A stretch of 64,000 nucleotides of DNA, from NCBI GenBank assembly GCA_033398695.1, contig JAWKAU010000040.1, forward strand, positions 434,001 through 498,000, given 5' to 3'. Shown here one piece after another: positions 50,871-62,550 of the stretch. Every line of letters begins with the position of its first letter. Position 1 is the stretch's first letter. Source of the DNA: Orobanche coerulescens. Taxonomy: Eukaryota; Streptophyta; Magnoliopsida; Lamiales; Orobanchaceae. The notes below the pieces were generated by a model. That model did not search any database. It was not told where the DNA came from and worked only from the letters and a program-made list of their open reading frames with translations. A program made the translations under genes and the position numbers.

Positions 50871-51796
50871 AGCTCGTCGGGTGATAAGGTGAGGGCTGTC
50901 GGAATTTCATCCTCGGAGCTTTCTTCTCGTGGTTCGTTTTCTTCGGTGTCACTTTTGGACTCAATGTCCCCGTTAGGCCTTATCACCATGAATCGTTGAT
51001 TTGGACAATTATTGGCGTAATGTCCTCTTCCTTTGCAACATTGACATTAAACGTCTCAACTTCGATTAAAGTTAGGACTCGGCTGGACTGGTTTTTCCGG
51101 ACTACTTCCTTCGGCCGTGGGTTTAGTTATAGATAGTTCGGCCCTCCATGGAGTGGTCTTTCCGTTTGAGGTACTTGGGTTCGGGGCTGCCCTCCATATA
51201 GAATTTTGAGGAGTGGTTCGAACATTACCTCGTCTTTTGATTTGGTTTTCTATTTTCGTGGCCATGTGTACCATCTCTTCCACTTCGACATAATGATGTA
51301 ACTCCGCCATGTTTTTTATCTCTCGGTTTAGTCCCGCTAGGAACCTTTCCATGATAGCCTCTCGATCTTCTTCAATATTGGCTTGAATCATTGTTATCTC
51401 CATCTCTTTAAAGTATTCTTCAACGGTTCGAGTACCTTGTCGTAGTGTTTGTAATCGGTTATAGAGTTCCCGATAGTAGTAATTTGGAACAAAACGTTTC
51501 CTCATCACCATCTTCATTTCTTCCCAAGTTTCAATAGGTGGTTCTTGGTTCCTTTTTCAATTGTTCACCCATTGATCCCACCAAATAATGGCATAATTGG
51601 TGAATTCTATGGCTGCAATCTTTACTTTCTTTAGACCTGAATAGTTATGGATTCGAACATAAGTTCGATTTTTCTCTCCCAATCAAGGTAAACTTCGGGA
51701 TCACTCTTACCTTGGAACGTAGGGACATTTAACTTGATATTCCCCAAGTTTCCATGTTGTCGATTGTCATCTCCTCGATTGTCATCTCCTCGATCA
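50871..51796 (-). pseudogene. gag: RE9b Gag
   Basis: Minus strand, right to left: start region with a 15-bp direct repeat (CGATTGTCATCTCCT twice, about 51766-51795, reading RGDDN twice), VPTFQGKSDPEVYLDWERKIELMFE, then 51056-51517 with MVMRKRFVPNYYYRELYNRL, RQGTRTVEEYFKEMEITMIQANIEE and AELHHYVEVEEMVHMATKIENQ, then a CCHC knuckle (C-Q-C-C-KGRG-H-YANN-C, near 51006-51048). Frame changes near 51050, 51540 and 51650. Typical plant gypsy Gag of a lineage other than RE1-RE8. Confidence 0.85.
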
Positions 51797-53220
51797 TTTA
51801 ATTGAACTTGGTCGGATTGTTCTCTTCCTGTATCTTGATGATGATGACGATCACTTCGCTTTTAGGGTCCATCTAGATTGGTTTCTTAGCCAATTCTCTA
51901 TTCCAAATGATTTGTACGAGTCCATTGATGGATTCCTTGAATTATTTAGCTCTTGCTCTTGTGACCGGACCGACGGGTTTTTTAACTGGGCCCGGAGGAT
52001 AATCTAGTGGGTTCTCATCATTCCCATACTCTTGAGAAGGATTTGCCCTCAAATCCGTTTCGTCCCCTGCACCAAAACAGCTTAAGTCAGCCACATTAAA
52101 AGTAGTACTAACATTATACTCACGAGGTAAATCCAGCTTGTAGGCATTATCGTTGACACGTTCTAGGACTTGAAAAGGACCATCTCCTAGGGAGTAACTT
52201 AGATCGTCGTTGTGCTGGAAATCTTTCTTTTCTCATATGCAGCCAAACCCAATCCCCTGGTTCGAACGTTACCTTACGACGCCCTGTTGTCTTGCTTGGC
52301 GTATTGTTCAGTTCTCCTTTCAATATTTAGGCGTGTCTGTTCATGTATTTTCTTCATGAACTCAGCCTTCTTAGCGCCGTTTAAGTTAACAAACTCAGCC
52401 ATACACAATTTTGAATGGAGAATATTTAGTAGCTGAATGCACCGATCGATTATACGCAACAACGTGAGGGAGACTTTCTTCCCATGTTTTGATATTCTTC
52501 TTAATAACTGTTCTTAATAGAGTGGATAAGGTTCTATTAACAACGCCAGTTTGACCGTCCGTTTGGGGATGACAAGTAGTTGAAAATAGTAATTTTGTGC
52601 CCAACTTTCCCCGCAAGGTTTTCCAAAAGTAACTTAAGAATTTCGTATCTCTATCAGACATAATTGTCCGAGGCATTCCATGTAACCTTACTTTTTCTTT
52701 AAAGAATAGATTAGCGATGTGTGAAGCATCATCAGTTTTGTGACATGAAATAAAGTGTGCCATTTTTGAAAACTTATCAACCACCACAAAATTGAGTCCT
52801 TTCCATTTTTACTCCTCTGTAGTCCTAGGACGAAGTCCATAGATATATCTACCCATGGTTTGGTAGAAATAGATAAGGGTGTATATAGTCCATTAGGTAA
52901 CACTTTTGATTTAGCTTGTTTACATGTTACGCATCGATTACAAATTCGTTCAACATCACGCTTCATACGCGGCCAATAAAAATGTTCGTGTAAAATAGCT
53001 ATAGTTTTTGCTATTCCGAAGTGCCCCATTAAACCACGACCATATGCTTCATGCATAAATAATTCTCGCAACGAACAAGCAGGAATACATAACTGATTTC
53101 CACGAAACAAATAACCATTATGTTTGTAGAATTGACCATGAGCTATTTGTTCACATTCTTTGTAAACTTGTCCGAAATCAAAATCATTGACATACAGTTC
53201 TTTAATATGTTCAAAATCGA
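51797..53220 (-). pseudogene. pol: RE9c integrase (minus strand), cut by LINE
   Basis: A second RE9 copy starts here with its Pol end. Right to left: [21 protein letters not shown], finger (RGLMGHFG...[12 protein letters not shown]), [17 protein letters not shown], then 52395-52787 ([42 protein letters not shown]: the catalytic Glu reads Gly) and a degraded GPY/F region (about 52110-52260). The right edge at 53220 is the LINE insertion. At 51797 it abuts the Gag start of RE9b directly. Confidence 0.88.
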
Positions 53221-54340
53221 ACTGTCTAAAAAACGGAGCTGATGTGCGGGCGATTTTCACGCACTAAAGGTGCGATCGCTCAAGGGCGATTTACTTTCCC
53301 CTTCTCATCGGCCGATTCTCATCTCTCTCCCTTATCCTTGTGATTTTTCCAGAGATTCTTCCTTTTCGATTGTTGTTCGGAATTTCATTACCTTCCTATC
53401 CATATATTTAGCCGATTTTTTGTGTTAGTTTGTTGGGGTTGACTTTGGAGAGTTTCTCGTCGCGATTAAGTCGCGATTAAGTTCGCGTTTTTGTGGTTGT
53501 TATTCTTTGGCTGTTTGTTGTGCGTGTGTGTCCTTCCTTCTCCGCGGAGGTTTGTTTCCAGGGCTTTGTTTTTTTGGGAGGCGCCGCCCTAGTAGCTCGG
53601 GTCGAGCGATTTCTCATGGTCGGTGTGCCCAGCGGTGAGTATGTCATCTTCTACAGCGTGTGGGTTGTTTTCTTCATCTTCCGGCCGTTTGGTAGCTCTT
53701 CTTTGCACAGTGTGGGAGTGCCTTTCTCGGGGCTTTGATGCCCAAGGCTGTGCGATTTAGGTGTTAAGGTTACGGGCAAATCAGATTCGGAGCTCCTGCA
53801 GTGAAGCTTGCGAATTGTTTGGTCGCCCTTGTCTTGTTTCTCAGGTCCTTAGGCGGCGGTGGTTTCGGCTCCTGCTGGCAGTGTTCCTCGGCTGCTGCAA
53901 ATCGGAGCTCCTTTGCGGGCCAGGCGGGACCCTAGATTAGACAGGGTCGTTGACCCGTTCCTCATCCCAGTTGCTCTTGCTTCGGGGTCTTTGGCCAATT
54001 GTGGGAATTCTCATGTTGATGCCTCTGTTCTTGCCGACCATGTGCGATTCCCATTTCGATTAAGGATTTTAGTAATCCTATTGAGGCGTACCCTGCTCTT
54101 TGATTAACTCTTTGGATAATTCTAAGAGTGTTGAGTATTTGTGATGATTCTTGTAATGCGGGGATATTATGGATTTGCCTTGTAAAATTGTTGCTAATCC
54201 TATTGATAAAGAAAAATCTCTGTTACTATGAATTTTGGTACAATTCCTACTCCGGTATCTTTGGGCAGGCGGCTCCTAATGGAACTAAATCGATATTTTT
54301 GGTAAATTTAGGGGCTTAAGTTTGTTAAACACGAATTTCA
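53221..54340 (+). other. LINE 5' leader and start of ORF1 region
   Basis: GC- and T-rich leader beginning ACTGTCTAAAAAACGG. GCGATCGC and GTCGCGATTAAG (twice in a row, 53458-53480) are visible. No long frame is open; a likely ORF1 N-terminus lies after about 53570 (GGAGGCGCCGCCCTAG) but stops soon. An internal promoter is expected here in L1-type elements; I cannot point to it. Confidence 0.6.
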
Positions 54341-55393
54341 AAATGGCGAGGTGGTTGTGAAACCGTCTGTTAGTATTGGGTTTGAAGGTGCTAAGAGGTG
54401 GCAATTCTCTTTAGTTGGTTATTTTTAAGGAAAGCCCCGTCTCTCATTTTGATCAAGAATTTCTTTATGTCGGCGTGGAAGGGTCTTAAGGAGGTGTTCT
54501 CCTCAGAAGGTGGATTTTATTTCTTTAAGTTTGAAAGTGAACGGGTTATGTACGAGGCGTTTGAGGAGGGCCTTGGGTGATTCGGGGCAGTCCATTTTCC
54601 TTACCGGTGGAAGCACAGTATGTCTCTTACGAAGGTTCAACCTAAACATGTCCTGTTTGGGTGAAACCGCAACGTCCCTCTTGAGTATTGGGTGACGAGG
54701 CTCGGTGTCCTTGCTAGTGCTTTAGGGGAGCCTCTTTTTGCTGACGTATTCACTAGAAACTGTCTGAAAGTGGATTATGCTAGAGTTTGCGTCATGTTAG
54801 ACGCTGATACTAGCCCGATTCGCTCGTTCCTTATGGTTATTCCATCTGATGGTGATTGTCCTGCTGTTATGAGGATCCATGTTGAGTATGAATGGTTACC
54901 TCATCGGTGTGGTGTTTGTAGAGTTTTCGGGCATCGTGATCTGGTTTGCCCGAGCACTTCTAAGCCTCCGGTTCAGAAGCAGGTTAAGCAGGCTCGTATT
55001 TATGTGGCTAAGCCTGCTCCCTCAGGCGCTCATGGTCTGGGGTCCTCGTTGGGTGCAGTTCGGTTGGGGTCGCTCAGTGGGGTTGGCCACGATGTGCGCT
55101 CAGGGGCCTGGGATGTGGTGTTGGCTGGGGGCTCTGGAGGTCGTGGGGCTGGTTTGCGCCCGTTGAGTAGTGTCTCTACTTTCTCCTTGGTTACTACCAG
55201 CTCTCCTATCGTGTCGCCTAGGAGGGTTTCTGCTGGTATGTTTGAGTCATCTCACAACAGGTTTGCGGCTCTTTCTGGTCTCCCCGATGATGTTGGGGTT
55301 GAGATTCCTGAGTTTGTCGGCACGTCTCCTTGTTCTAGTTCTTCTTCTATGGGCCCTATATCTGATGCAGCCCTTCTCGAGGGTGTTAGATGA
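54341..55393 (+). pseudogene. LINE ORF1: DUF4283 and zinc-knuckle protein
   Basis: The N-terminal DUF4283 part is in shifted frames (54398-54580: WKGLKEVFSSEGGFYFFKFES, then FEEGLGDSGQSIFL). It is open from 54692 to 55393: GEPLFADVFTRNCLKVDYARVCV, a short beta region, then VEYEWLPHRCGVCRVFGHRDLVC, a CCHC knuckle of the zf-CCHC_4 kind near residues 73-87, and a Ser/Gly-rich tail. ORF1 proteins of plant L1 elements bind the element's RNA. The stop TGA overlaps the ORF2 ATG (ATGA at 55390-55393), suggesting coupled translation. The first half is broken by frameshifts. Confidence 0.87.
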
Positions 55394-56880
55394 TTCCGCT
55401 CGCAGTGTGGAATGTCCGTGGCCTGAACCGTCCGGACCATCAGAACTCGGTCCGGGAGGTCATTTCTTCTTTTAGTCTTTGTTGTGTTGCCTTACTGGAG
55501 ACGAAAGTCTCGGTTGGTAACTCGAGGCATATTGCTTCTCTGGTTAATGCTTCGTGGCGGTGGTTTTGATTATGGGAGCGGGCCGGGTAAGCGGATTTGG
55601 TGGGTGGGATTCGGCGTGGTCTCTGTTGATATTATTGCTATTGATCCTCGGCTTATTCCTTTGTCGGATTATTTCGCTTATTGACTCGTCCAGTTTCCTA
55701 GTTACTTTTGCTTATGGTTCTAATGATGCTATCCAGAGGAGACTTCTTTGGCAAGATGCCAGTGATTTTTACATTACGCATGTTAGCGAGCCTTGGGTGA
55801 TTATGGCGACTTTAATCTGTTTTGGATTGTAGCGAGATCTTAGGTGGAGAGGTGACTCATCATGATGATGAGCTCCTATGTTGGAGTTCGGGGAGTTACG
55901 TCGGCGTCTGATCTAGAGACGCTTCCGATGTTGGGCTCTGGTTCTCGTGGCATAATAAGAGCCCTTCTCCTAGATCCTTGTGGAAACGGTTAGATAGAGT
56001 CTGGGTAATCCGCAGTGGTTTATTTCTCATTCGACTACTCCTATACTTGCGATTTGCCTCGGACCTCGATCATAGCCCGCTTATCTTTGGTATTGGTAGC
56101 TTGTCCGTCGTAGGGGTAAGATGTTCGGGTTTGATAACTTTACGGCGGTCGATGACTTTACTGCTCTTTGTCTTTGGTATTTGGCATCATCTTATTGTGG
56201 GAGCCCCTTCTATGCGATTTGCGGAAGTTAGATGCCCTTAAGCATGTTTTTCGCTATGAGGAAGAGGAAAGGGGACTTGGCTATTAATGTGGCTTGGCTC
56301 GGTTTTCCTTTCTGCTTGCCCGATCTATCCTTAGAGAGTCTCCTTTGTCGGACTACGCTTTACGATTAGAAGGGTGTTGCGGTGGGTGTTCTCTTCCATT
56401 GTTTCCCGAGAGCGATCCTCGCTCGAGTAAGGCCAAGCTAGCGTGGCTCAAGGATGGGGACCGGTGTTACGCTTTCTTCTTAGGAGGGTTGCCTCTAGGA
56501 GGGCTCGTTCGCGGATTTTTAGGAGTGGTTTCGAGTGGCATTGGTATCGAGATCTGTTCTCATTCGGGATGAGGTAGTTGGGTTCTATGAGAGGTTATTG
56601 GGTTCTTGGATCGGGTTCGGCTATAACGCATAATCGGTGAGACCCTTTGTCTCTTCTTCTCTTCCTCCTGAAGTTGCGTTACATATGATCGAATAGGTTT
56701 CGATGAGGAGGTTCGTTCTGTTTTCTTTGGGTTCGATATGAATTCGGCCCTGTACTGATGGGTTTAATGCCGCTTTTATCGGCGAGCACGGCCGATTGTT
56801 GGGGGTGAGATTACTTACGCTATTAAACATTTTTTCTCCTCGGGTCATTTCGTCAAGCAGATCAATACTACCCTTATATC
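55390..56880 (+). pseudogene. LINE ORF2 N-terminus: APE-type endonuclease, broken
   Basis: Starts at ATG 55390 with AVWNVRGLNRPDHQNSVREVI and LLETKV (the WNxRGLN and ET motifs of exonuclease/endonuclease/phosphatase folds). A frameshift near 55560 leads to GKRIWWVGFG; later FLVTFAYGSNDAIQRRLLWQD and, near 55790, PWVIMATLICFG in place of the PW..GDFN motif. Many frame changes follow to 56880. The enzyme would nick the target to prime reverse transcription. Non-functional here. Confidence 0.85.
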
Positions 56881-57820
56881 TCTTGTTCCTAAAGTTGCTT
56901 TGCCGAGGAGCATGTCTGATTTTAGACCGATTTCTTGTTGTAACCTTTTATATAAGGCTCTTTCTAAGATTATGGTCCATCTTATGCGTGATAGCCTTGA
57001 TTCCTTGATTGATCTAGCTCAGTCTGCTTTTATTCCTGGGAGAAGGATTAGTGATAATATCCTTCTCGCCCAGGAGCTTCTTCATGGTTATGGGCAAAGA
57101 GGGATGCCGAGTCGGTGTGTCTTTAAGGTTGATCTTATGAAAGCTTACGACACTGTTGAATGGGATTTTGTTTTGATTGCTCTGCAATGTATGGGGTTCC
57201 ACCAGACGTTTATTGCTTGGGTCAGGGAGTGTATCACCACTCCGGCTTACTCGATCTCCTTGAATGGGGATGCTGAGGGTATCTTTAGGGGCCGTAGGGG
57301 GCTGAGGCAGGGTGACCCTATCTCTCCGTATCTGTTTGTTATTGTTATGGAGGTCCTCCATGGTATTATCGCCCATGAGATCGCTCAGACTCCGGGGTTC
57401 AGATTCCACTGGAAGTGTTTGGCTACACGCACCTTCATGCTTGCTTTTGCCGATGACCTCCTCCTTTTCTGTAATCCTGATGTTGTCTCTGTCGGTGTTC
57501 TTAAGAAAAGTATTGAGATCTTTGCTTCCCTTTCTGGACTACGGGCCAACCCGAGTAAGAGTAATATCTTTCTTTCAGCTAGTGCTCAGGTGCAGGGGCC
57601 CCAGTTCCAGCAGTTGTTAGGGTTTCAGCTAGGTCAGCTTCCTGTGAGGTATTTGGGAGTTCCCTTGATTACTTCTAAGCTGACAATTGCTATGTGTTCC
57701 CCTTTGTTTGATTCGATTAATGGTCGTCTGAGTTCGTGGGCTAATCTTGTTCTTTCCATGGCGAGTCGGTGCCGACTTATTCGCTCTGTCTTATCTTCTT
57801 TACATATTTATTGGTGGTAG
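56881..57820 (+). CDS. LINE ORF2 reverse transcriptase domain (306-codon open frame)
   Basis: Open from 56900: SDFRPISCCNLLYKALSKIM, QSAFIPGRRISDNILLAQELLHGY, FKVDLMKAYDTVEWDFVLIAL, GRRGLRQGDPISPYLFVIVMEVL, MLAFADDLLLFC (FADD active site at 57445-57456), and the thumb LGFQLGQLPVRYLGVPL and LSSWANLVLSMASRCRLIRSVLSS. All RVT_1 blocks are intact in this piece. The Met is internal to ORF2. A frame change after IYWW ends it. Confidence 0.93.
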
Positions 57821-58957
57821 TTTTATTTTGCCTAAGGGCGTTCTCTCTTTGATTGAGAAACGTATCGGGCGGTTCCTCTGGCGGGGTTCTCATGATTCGG
57901 GCCTGGCCAAGGTGGCTGGGCTAAGGTTTGCTTGGATGTGGATTGTGGGGGCCGTGGCATCATTCCGTTGAGGCTCCAGAATCGGGCGTGATGGCTCGTC
58001 ATATCCGGGCTCTTATCACGGGCTCTAATCGTTGCATGCAGGTTAATTGGGTTCGGACTTTTAGGTTGCGGCAGTGTTCTTTACGGGACCTTAGTGTTTC
58101 TCCGGCTTGACTTGGTATTGGCGTCGGCTTAAACTGCGTCCCCTTGTTATGGGAGCATTTCGGTATTCCATTGGAGATGGCTCATCCTTCTTCTTGTGGT
58201 CGGACCCTTGGCATTCTATCGGTGTGATTAGGCATTCCGTTCCTAGAGCTCCTCGTGGTCGGCATCGACGTGGGTGCTAGGCTTGATTCGGTTATTGTTG
58301 AGGGTTCTTGGGAGTGGCCGGTGGTGGATAGGCCGAGCCTGCAGATTATACGCTTTGCCACATATTAATGGGGGTCGGGATCGCGTTTTATGGAGACCAC
58401 TTAGTTCGGGAATTTTTCATCCTCTTGCTCTTCGGTTCCTCGGAGGTTATTCGCCCCTGTTCCTTGGGCTCCGCTCTTGCACGGACCGGGAAGATCCCGA
58501 GACACTCTTTCATCCTCTGGTTGGCTATTCGGGAGCGGTTATCGACTATGGATAAGCCTTGGCTTGACATATTGATGGGATTTGTGTCCTTTGTGGTATG
58601 GCGGTAGAGACGCACTCCCACCTATTCTTTCAGTGCCCTTATTCTAGGAGGTGTATTTCTATTGCTAGGAGGGCCGTCCGCTTTCGTTGGCCTCACTCTG
58701 TGTGGAGCTCGGGGTATTGTGGGCTGCTAGGAGGTGGAGAGGTAAGCACGTGGTCAACGTGGCTTACCGTATTCTTCTTCTGCGTTGGTCTATTTGATTT
58801 GGCGGGAGAGGAGAGAGGAGGTTTGGCGAGCCGTCGAGATCCTCATTCGGTTACTTTCCAGGGGATAGGTCTTGTTCGTGATATTATCTCTCATAGATGG
58901 CCCGCTCGTTCTCTATCTACTGTGGCTCTTCGTCGTATTTGGAGGATAGCTTGGTAG
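57821..58957 (+). pseudogene. LINE ORF2 C-terminus with zf-RVT
   Basis: After the RT frame: FILPKGVLSLIEKRIGRFLWRG (57790-57890) and, in shifted frames, the segment before the zinc-binding zf-RVT motif ICVLCGMAVETHSHLFFQCPYS (58569-58640, C..C....H..H....C). The last frame, 58598-58957, ends RRIWRIAW then TAG, the usual end of plant L1 ORF2. Several frameshifts in 57970-58560. Confidence 0.87.
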
Positions 58958-59135
58958 TTCCTCTTTTGTTTGTATCTTTCTAGGCTTTGTAGCTTTGGTA
59001 GCCATTTGTTCATAGGCTTTGTTTTCCTACTTTTGCTCTTTGTTACGTTGTTTGGTGCACCATTCTATATGGTTGTCGGGTATTGGCCAGCCTTTCTTGG
59101 CCACTCTTATTTTATTTATGCAATTGACTTTTTCC

Positions 59136-59149
59136 AAAAAAAAAAAAAA
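59136..59149 (+). repeat. LINE poly-A tail (A14)
   Basis: TTTTTCC followed by fourteen A, then RE9c sequence (GAGTGGAGATAAG). Marks the 3' end of the LINE. Confidence 0.9.
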
Positions 59150-61005
59150 GAGTGGAGATAAGTGTATACATTCGAGAGAGAGCATCAGCGACCACATTTT
59201 CTTTACCTTTCTTGTAGCGGATGACATAAGAAAAAGTTTCAATAAACTCTACCCATTTAGCATGTCGTTTGTTGAGTCGGTGCTGCCCTTTTAGGTGTTT
59301 GAGTGATTCATGATCCGTGTGAATCACAAATTACTTTGTCCATAGATAATGCTGCCAAGTTTTCAAAGCTCTCACCAACGCATAGAGTTCTTTGTCGTAT
59401 GTCGGGTAGTTGAGTGTAGGACCACTAAATTTTTCACTGAAGTAAGCTATAGGCTTTCCTTCTTGCATTAATACAGCACCTATCCCTATTCCTGAGGCAT
59501 CACATTCAATCTCAAAATATTTAGAGATGTTAGGGAGGGATAATACCGGGGTTTTAGTCAGTTTTTCCTTCAATAGTTGAAAAGATGCTTCTTGTGTTTC
59601 TCCCCAGTGAAAGCCTACATTCTTTTTCATTAATTCAGTCATAGACGCAACTATGGAGCTGAAGTTTGGTACAAACTTCCTGTAGAAACTTGGTAGGCCG
59701 TGAAAACTTCTTAGTTCTCCTATATTCTTAGGACTTGACCATTCTTGAATGGCCTTAATTTTCTCTTCATCCACTTGAATTCCCTGGATACTAATAACAA
59801 ATCCAAGAAATACCAGTCTATCCGTGCAAAAGGTGCACTTGTTTAGATTAGCATATAACTTTTCTTCCTTAAGTACCATTATTACAATTCGGAGATGTTC
59901 AACATGTTCTTCTAGGTTCTTGCTATAAATAAGTATGTCACCAAAATACACAACTACAAACTTTCCTAGATAGGCACGCAAGATATGGTTCAATAAGCGC
60001 ATAAAGGTACTAGGTGCGTTAGTTAACCCAAATGGCATTACCATCCATTCGTATAGTCTGTATTTAGTTGTAAATGCAATTTTCCATTCGTCTCCTTCTT
60101 TCATCCTGATTTGGTGGTAACCACTTTTAAGATCGATTTTAGAGAATATGCTAGAACCATGTAATTCATCTAACATATCATCTAAGCGAGGGATAGGATG
60201 TCGATACTTTACTGTAATGTTGTTTATAGCTCGACAATAAACACACATCCTCCAAGTTGAATCTTTATTCGGAACGAGTAGCACGGGGACGGCACAGGGG
60301 CTCAGACTTTCTCTTACGTGTCCCTTTTCCATTAGTTCAGTCACTTGCCGCTGGATTACTTTTGTTTCATCCGGATTACTGCGATAAGCTGTCCGATTGG
60401 GGATTGGTGCACTGGGAACAAAATCTATTTGATGTTCGATGCCACGGGTGGGAGGTAAACAGGGTGGGACCTCTTCTGTAAACACATCCTTGTATTCCTG
60501 TAAAAGAGAAACAACAACATCAGGTAAAGAGCTTTCAAGCCCGTTATTAGTTAGTAGTGTTTCTTTAAATAGGATAACAATCATGGGCTGTTTTTCTTTT
60601 ATTGGCCTTTTAATTTCTCCAGCCCTAGCATAGAGGCTGATTTTCGAACTCTCCTCTTTCTTTTCCTTGGTCTCGACTACTCCTTTTCGTACATTTCCAG
60701 CCTGTAATTTGAGTTGATCCTCGTAGACTTTTTGTGGAGTTAACGGGGCGAGGGTAACTTTGCGCTGTTTGAACTCGAATGAATACTTATTAGTGTATCC
60801 ATTGTGGGACACTTTTCGATCAAATTGCCAGGGTCGACCGAGCAACAAATGTCTGGCTTGCATCGGCACCACGTCACATAATACCTCATCTTGATATTTA
60901 CCGATTCGGAATGCCACTAACACTTGTTTGGTGACTTTTGTTTCGCCACTATTGTTCAACCATTGCAATTTATACGGTTTCGGAAGTTTCAAAATTGTTC
61001 ACTCA
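59150..61005 (-). mobile_element. RE9c, part upstream of the LINE (minus strand)
   Basis: RNase H, RT and part of protease of the same RE9c copy as 51797-53220. At about 61005 it changes to the 3' flank of yet another RE9 copy (AAATTGTTCACTCAAATCTTTCC), so Gag and 5' LTR are missing. Confidence 0.88.
59331..60992 (-). CDS. pol: RE9c protease end, RT and RNase H (553 codons)
   Basis: Minus-strand open frame: [41 protein letters not shown], linker, [113 protein letters not shown], connection, RNase H ([45 protein letters not shown]). The active site YFDD of RE9b reads YFGD here: one catalytic Asp is replaced by Gly, so RT is dead despite the long open frame. RNase H continues at 59112-59327 in another frame ([13 protein letters not shown]). 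Confidence 0.92.
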   Translation of the reverse strand: MKLPKPYKLQWLNNSGETKVTKQVLVAFRIGKYQDEVLCDVVPMQARHLLLGRPWQFDRKVSHNGYTNKYSFEFKQRKVTLAPLTPQKVYEDQLKLQAGNVRKGVVETKEKKEESSKISLYARAGEIKRPIKEKQPMIVILFKETLLTNNGLESSLPDVVVSLLQEYKDVFTEEVPPCLPPTRGIEHQIDFVPSAPIPNRTAYRSNPDETKVIQRQVTELMEKGHVRESLSPCAVPVLLVPNKDSTWRMCVYCRAINNITVKYRHPIPRLDDMLDELHGSSIFSKIDLKSGYHQIRMKEGDEWKIAFTTKYRLYEWMVMPFGLTNAPSTFMRLLNHILRAYLGKFVVVYFGDILIYSKNLEEHVEHLRIVIMVLKEEKLYANLNKCTFCTDRLVFLGFVISIQGIQVDEEKIKAIQEWSSPKNIGELRSFHGLPSFYRKFVPNFSSIVASMTELMKKNVGFHWGETQEASFQLLKEKLTKTPVLSLPNISKYFEIECDASGIGIGAVLMQEGKPIAYFSEKFSGPTLNYPTYDKELYALVRALKTWQHYLWTK

Positions 61006-61482
61006 AATCTTTCCTGCTAGATACACTCCTTTAAAGTAATGGTCATTTTATGTAGAATACGGGTACAATACGTCCGTGTCTAAAGAAGCTTTTACGTATG
61101 CATGTCATTTAATCGATCTTGGTCAGATTGTTCTCTTCCTGTATCTTGATGATGTTGACGATCGCATTGATTTTAGGGTCCATCTCGATTAGTTTCTTAG
61201 CCAATTCTCTTTTCCAAATGATTTGTACGAGTTCTTTGATTGATTCCTTGAATTGTTTAGCTCTTGCTCTTTTGACTGGACCGACATGTATTTTAACTGG
61301 GTTCGGAGGATAATCCAGTAGGTTCTCATCATTGAAAGTGATATGATCCTCTTTGGAATAAGCGATCACGAGTGCGGAAGCGTAGGTTAATTTGTAATGA
61401 GCTGAAATGAAACGCAACAACGGACATAACTCTGTCATCATTGAAAGTGATATGATCCTCTTCAGATTGTTCTCTTCCTGTA
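61006..61482 (-). pseudogene. pol: RE9d: Pol C-terminal fragment and joined repeat
   Basis: Matches 47320-47620 and 29330-29497: 3' flank, then minus-strand [30 protein letters not shown] to QEENNLTKID. Upstream of DENL the frame reads SKEDHITFN, as at 46589. A 27-bp stretch CATCATTGAAAG plus TGATATGATCCTCTT occurs twice (about 61329 and 61436). It ends where copia sequence begins. Confidence 0.8.
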
Positions 61483-61720
61483 CCTAGAGCGTGGTATGAA
61501 ACCCTGTCCCTGTACCTAACTAATATTAGATTTGAGAAAGGTGTTGCAGACAAAACTCTATTTAAGATACAGGAACGGGACGACTTGTTAATGCTACAAA
61601 TATACGTACATGATATTATATTTGGTTCCACTAACCTTGATTTATGTCAAAGGTTCTCTCATATCATGCAAAATAAATTTGAAATGTATGATGGGGGAAC
61701 TTAGTTATTTCCTAGGATTG
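61483..61720 (+). pseudogene. pol: Ty1/copia reverse transcriptase fragment
   Basis: Plus strand reads PRAWYETLSLYLTNIRFEKG, DKTLFKIQERDD, LQIYVHDIIFGSTNLDLCQRF, then after a one-base shift near 61685 MMGELSYFLGL. This is the RVT_2 palm of copia elements; the active site YVDD reads YVHD. The fragment is bounded by RE9d on the left and an LTR on the right. Confidence 0.9.
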
Positions 61721-62550
61721 TGATACGAATTACATATAAAAATGGACGTAAACTCGCATGTAATGCAGTGGAAATATTGTTGATCCTCACAACACTCGAA
61801 TATGTATAACACTCGTAAGAAAATAACCGAAAGTAGGGCAATTCGGTTGTGTAAGTAAGAATAATGTGATGATGATTATCAAACTAGACCTATAGTTTGA
61901 TAAGGTGATTTCTTCTCAAGACCTATTGAGAATTAATCGGATTAATACTCAAAAACGCGTCGAATAAAAATCAAGTTTCTATGAAAAGCATTCCCCAAGA
62001 AGAACACAAAGTGTAATCTTATTTCTTCAACATACAATGCTTGTTACAATGCTTACACAAGATTATATATAGAAAACTTCAAGTCTTGCCATAATAAAAG
62101 AAAAACAATTCAAAGATTTATAAAATCTTTGAATAATCAAAACAAATCGAAAATAAAATACAAAAGGAACAACAATCATAATTTTAGGGGAAACACAATC
62201 CCTAAAATGAGTAAAAAACAAAGAAAAGACAAACACACAAAAAAAAGGTATAAAAAAGAGTAATCTGCCGGCAGGACACGGGCCGTGTCGCTTGACACGG
62301 CCGCGGCGCGACAAGGACGCTCGGCAGTGACTCGACCGTGTCCGCTTGACACGGTCGCGGCGCGACAAGGACGTCCGACAGTGACTCGACCGTGTCCTGG
62401 CACACGGTCGGGCGGCTGGGCAGTCAGTTTGGCTTATCCGGAAGAGTTCGACTCGGCCGTGTCTGGGGACACAGTCCAGTCCTGTGGGCAGTCGGTTTGG
62501 CTTATCCAGTACATCTCGGCCCGGGCCGTGTCGGACGACACGGCCGATGA
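61721..62550 (-). repeat. RE5-type LTR, minus strand, U3 start missing
   Basis: Begins TGATACGAATTAC (U5 end on the minus strand). Both hairpins are perfect at 61876-61932 (loops TAGGTC on the minus strand). A TATATATAG box lies near 62070, then CCGTGTC/GACACGG palindromes from 62277 to 62550. The first part of U3 (with the pol tail) is absent, and no RE5-like internal sequence adjoins it, so it may be a truncated or solo LTR. The right edge is approximate. Confidence 0.8.

Larger units (their letters stand above)
47225..51796 (-). mobile_element. RE9b: Ty3/gypsy element of a second lineage, LTRs missing (minus strand)
   Basis: Right to left on the minus strand: Gag, CCHC knuckle, protease, RT, RNase H, integrase, 3' flank. 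The proteins differ clearly from RE1-RE8 ([60 protein letters not shown]). At 51796 Gag meets the Pol end of the next copy with no LTR between. Confidence 0.9.
53221..59149 (+). mobile_element. L1-type LINE, about 5.9 kb, with A14 tail
   Basis: Non-LTR retrotransposon on the plus strand: a 5' leader, ORF1 (DUF4283 plus zinc knuckle), ORF2 (endonuclease, RT, zf-RVT), a short 3' flank and a poly-A tail. Inserted in RE9c RNase H. Compared with RE9b, the 14 bases between CGA (53220) and AGAGTGGAG (59150) are absent, so the insertion removed target bases rather than duplicating them, or the copies have decayed beyond recognition. Confidence 0.92.

Noticed and set aside
53440..53490. LINE internal promoter at the GTCGCGATTAAG repeat
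   Set aside because: Only two copies of a short motif; no basis to assign promoter function.
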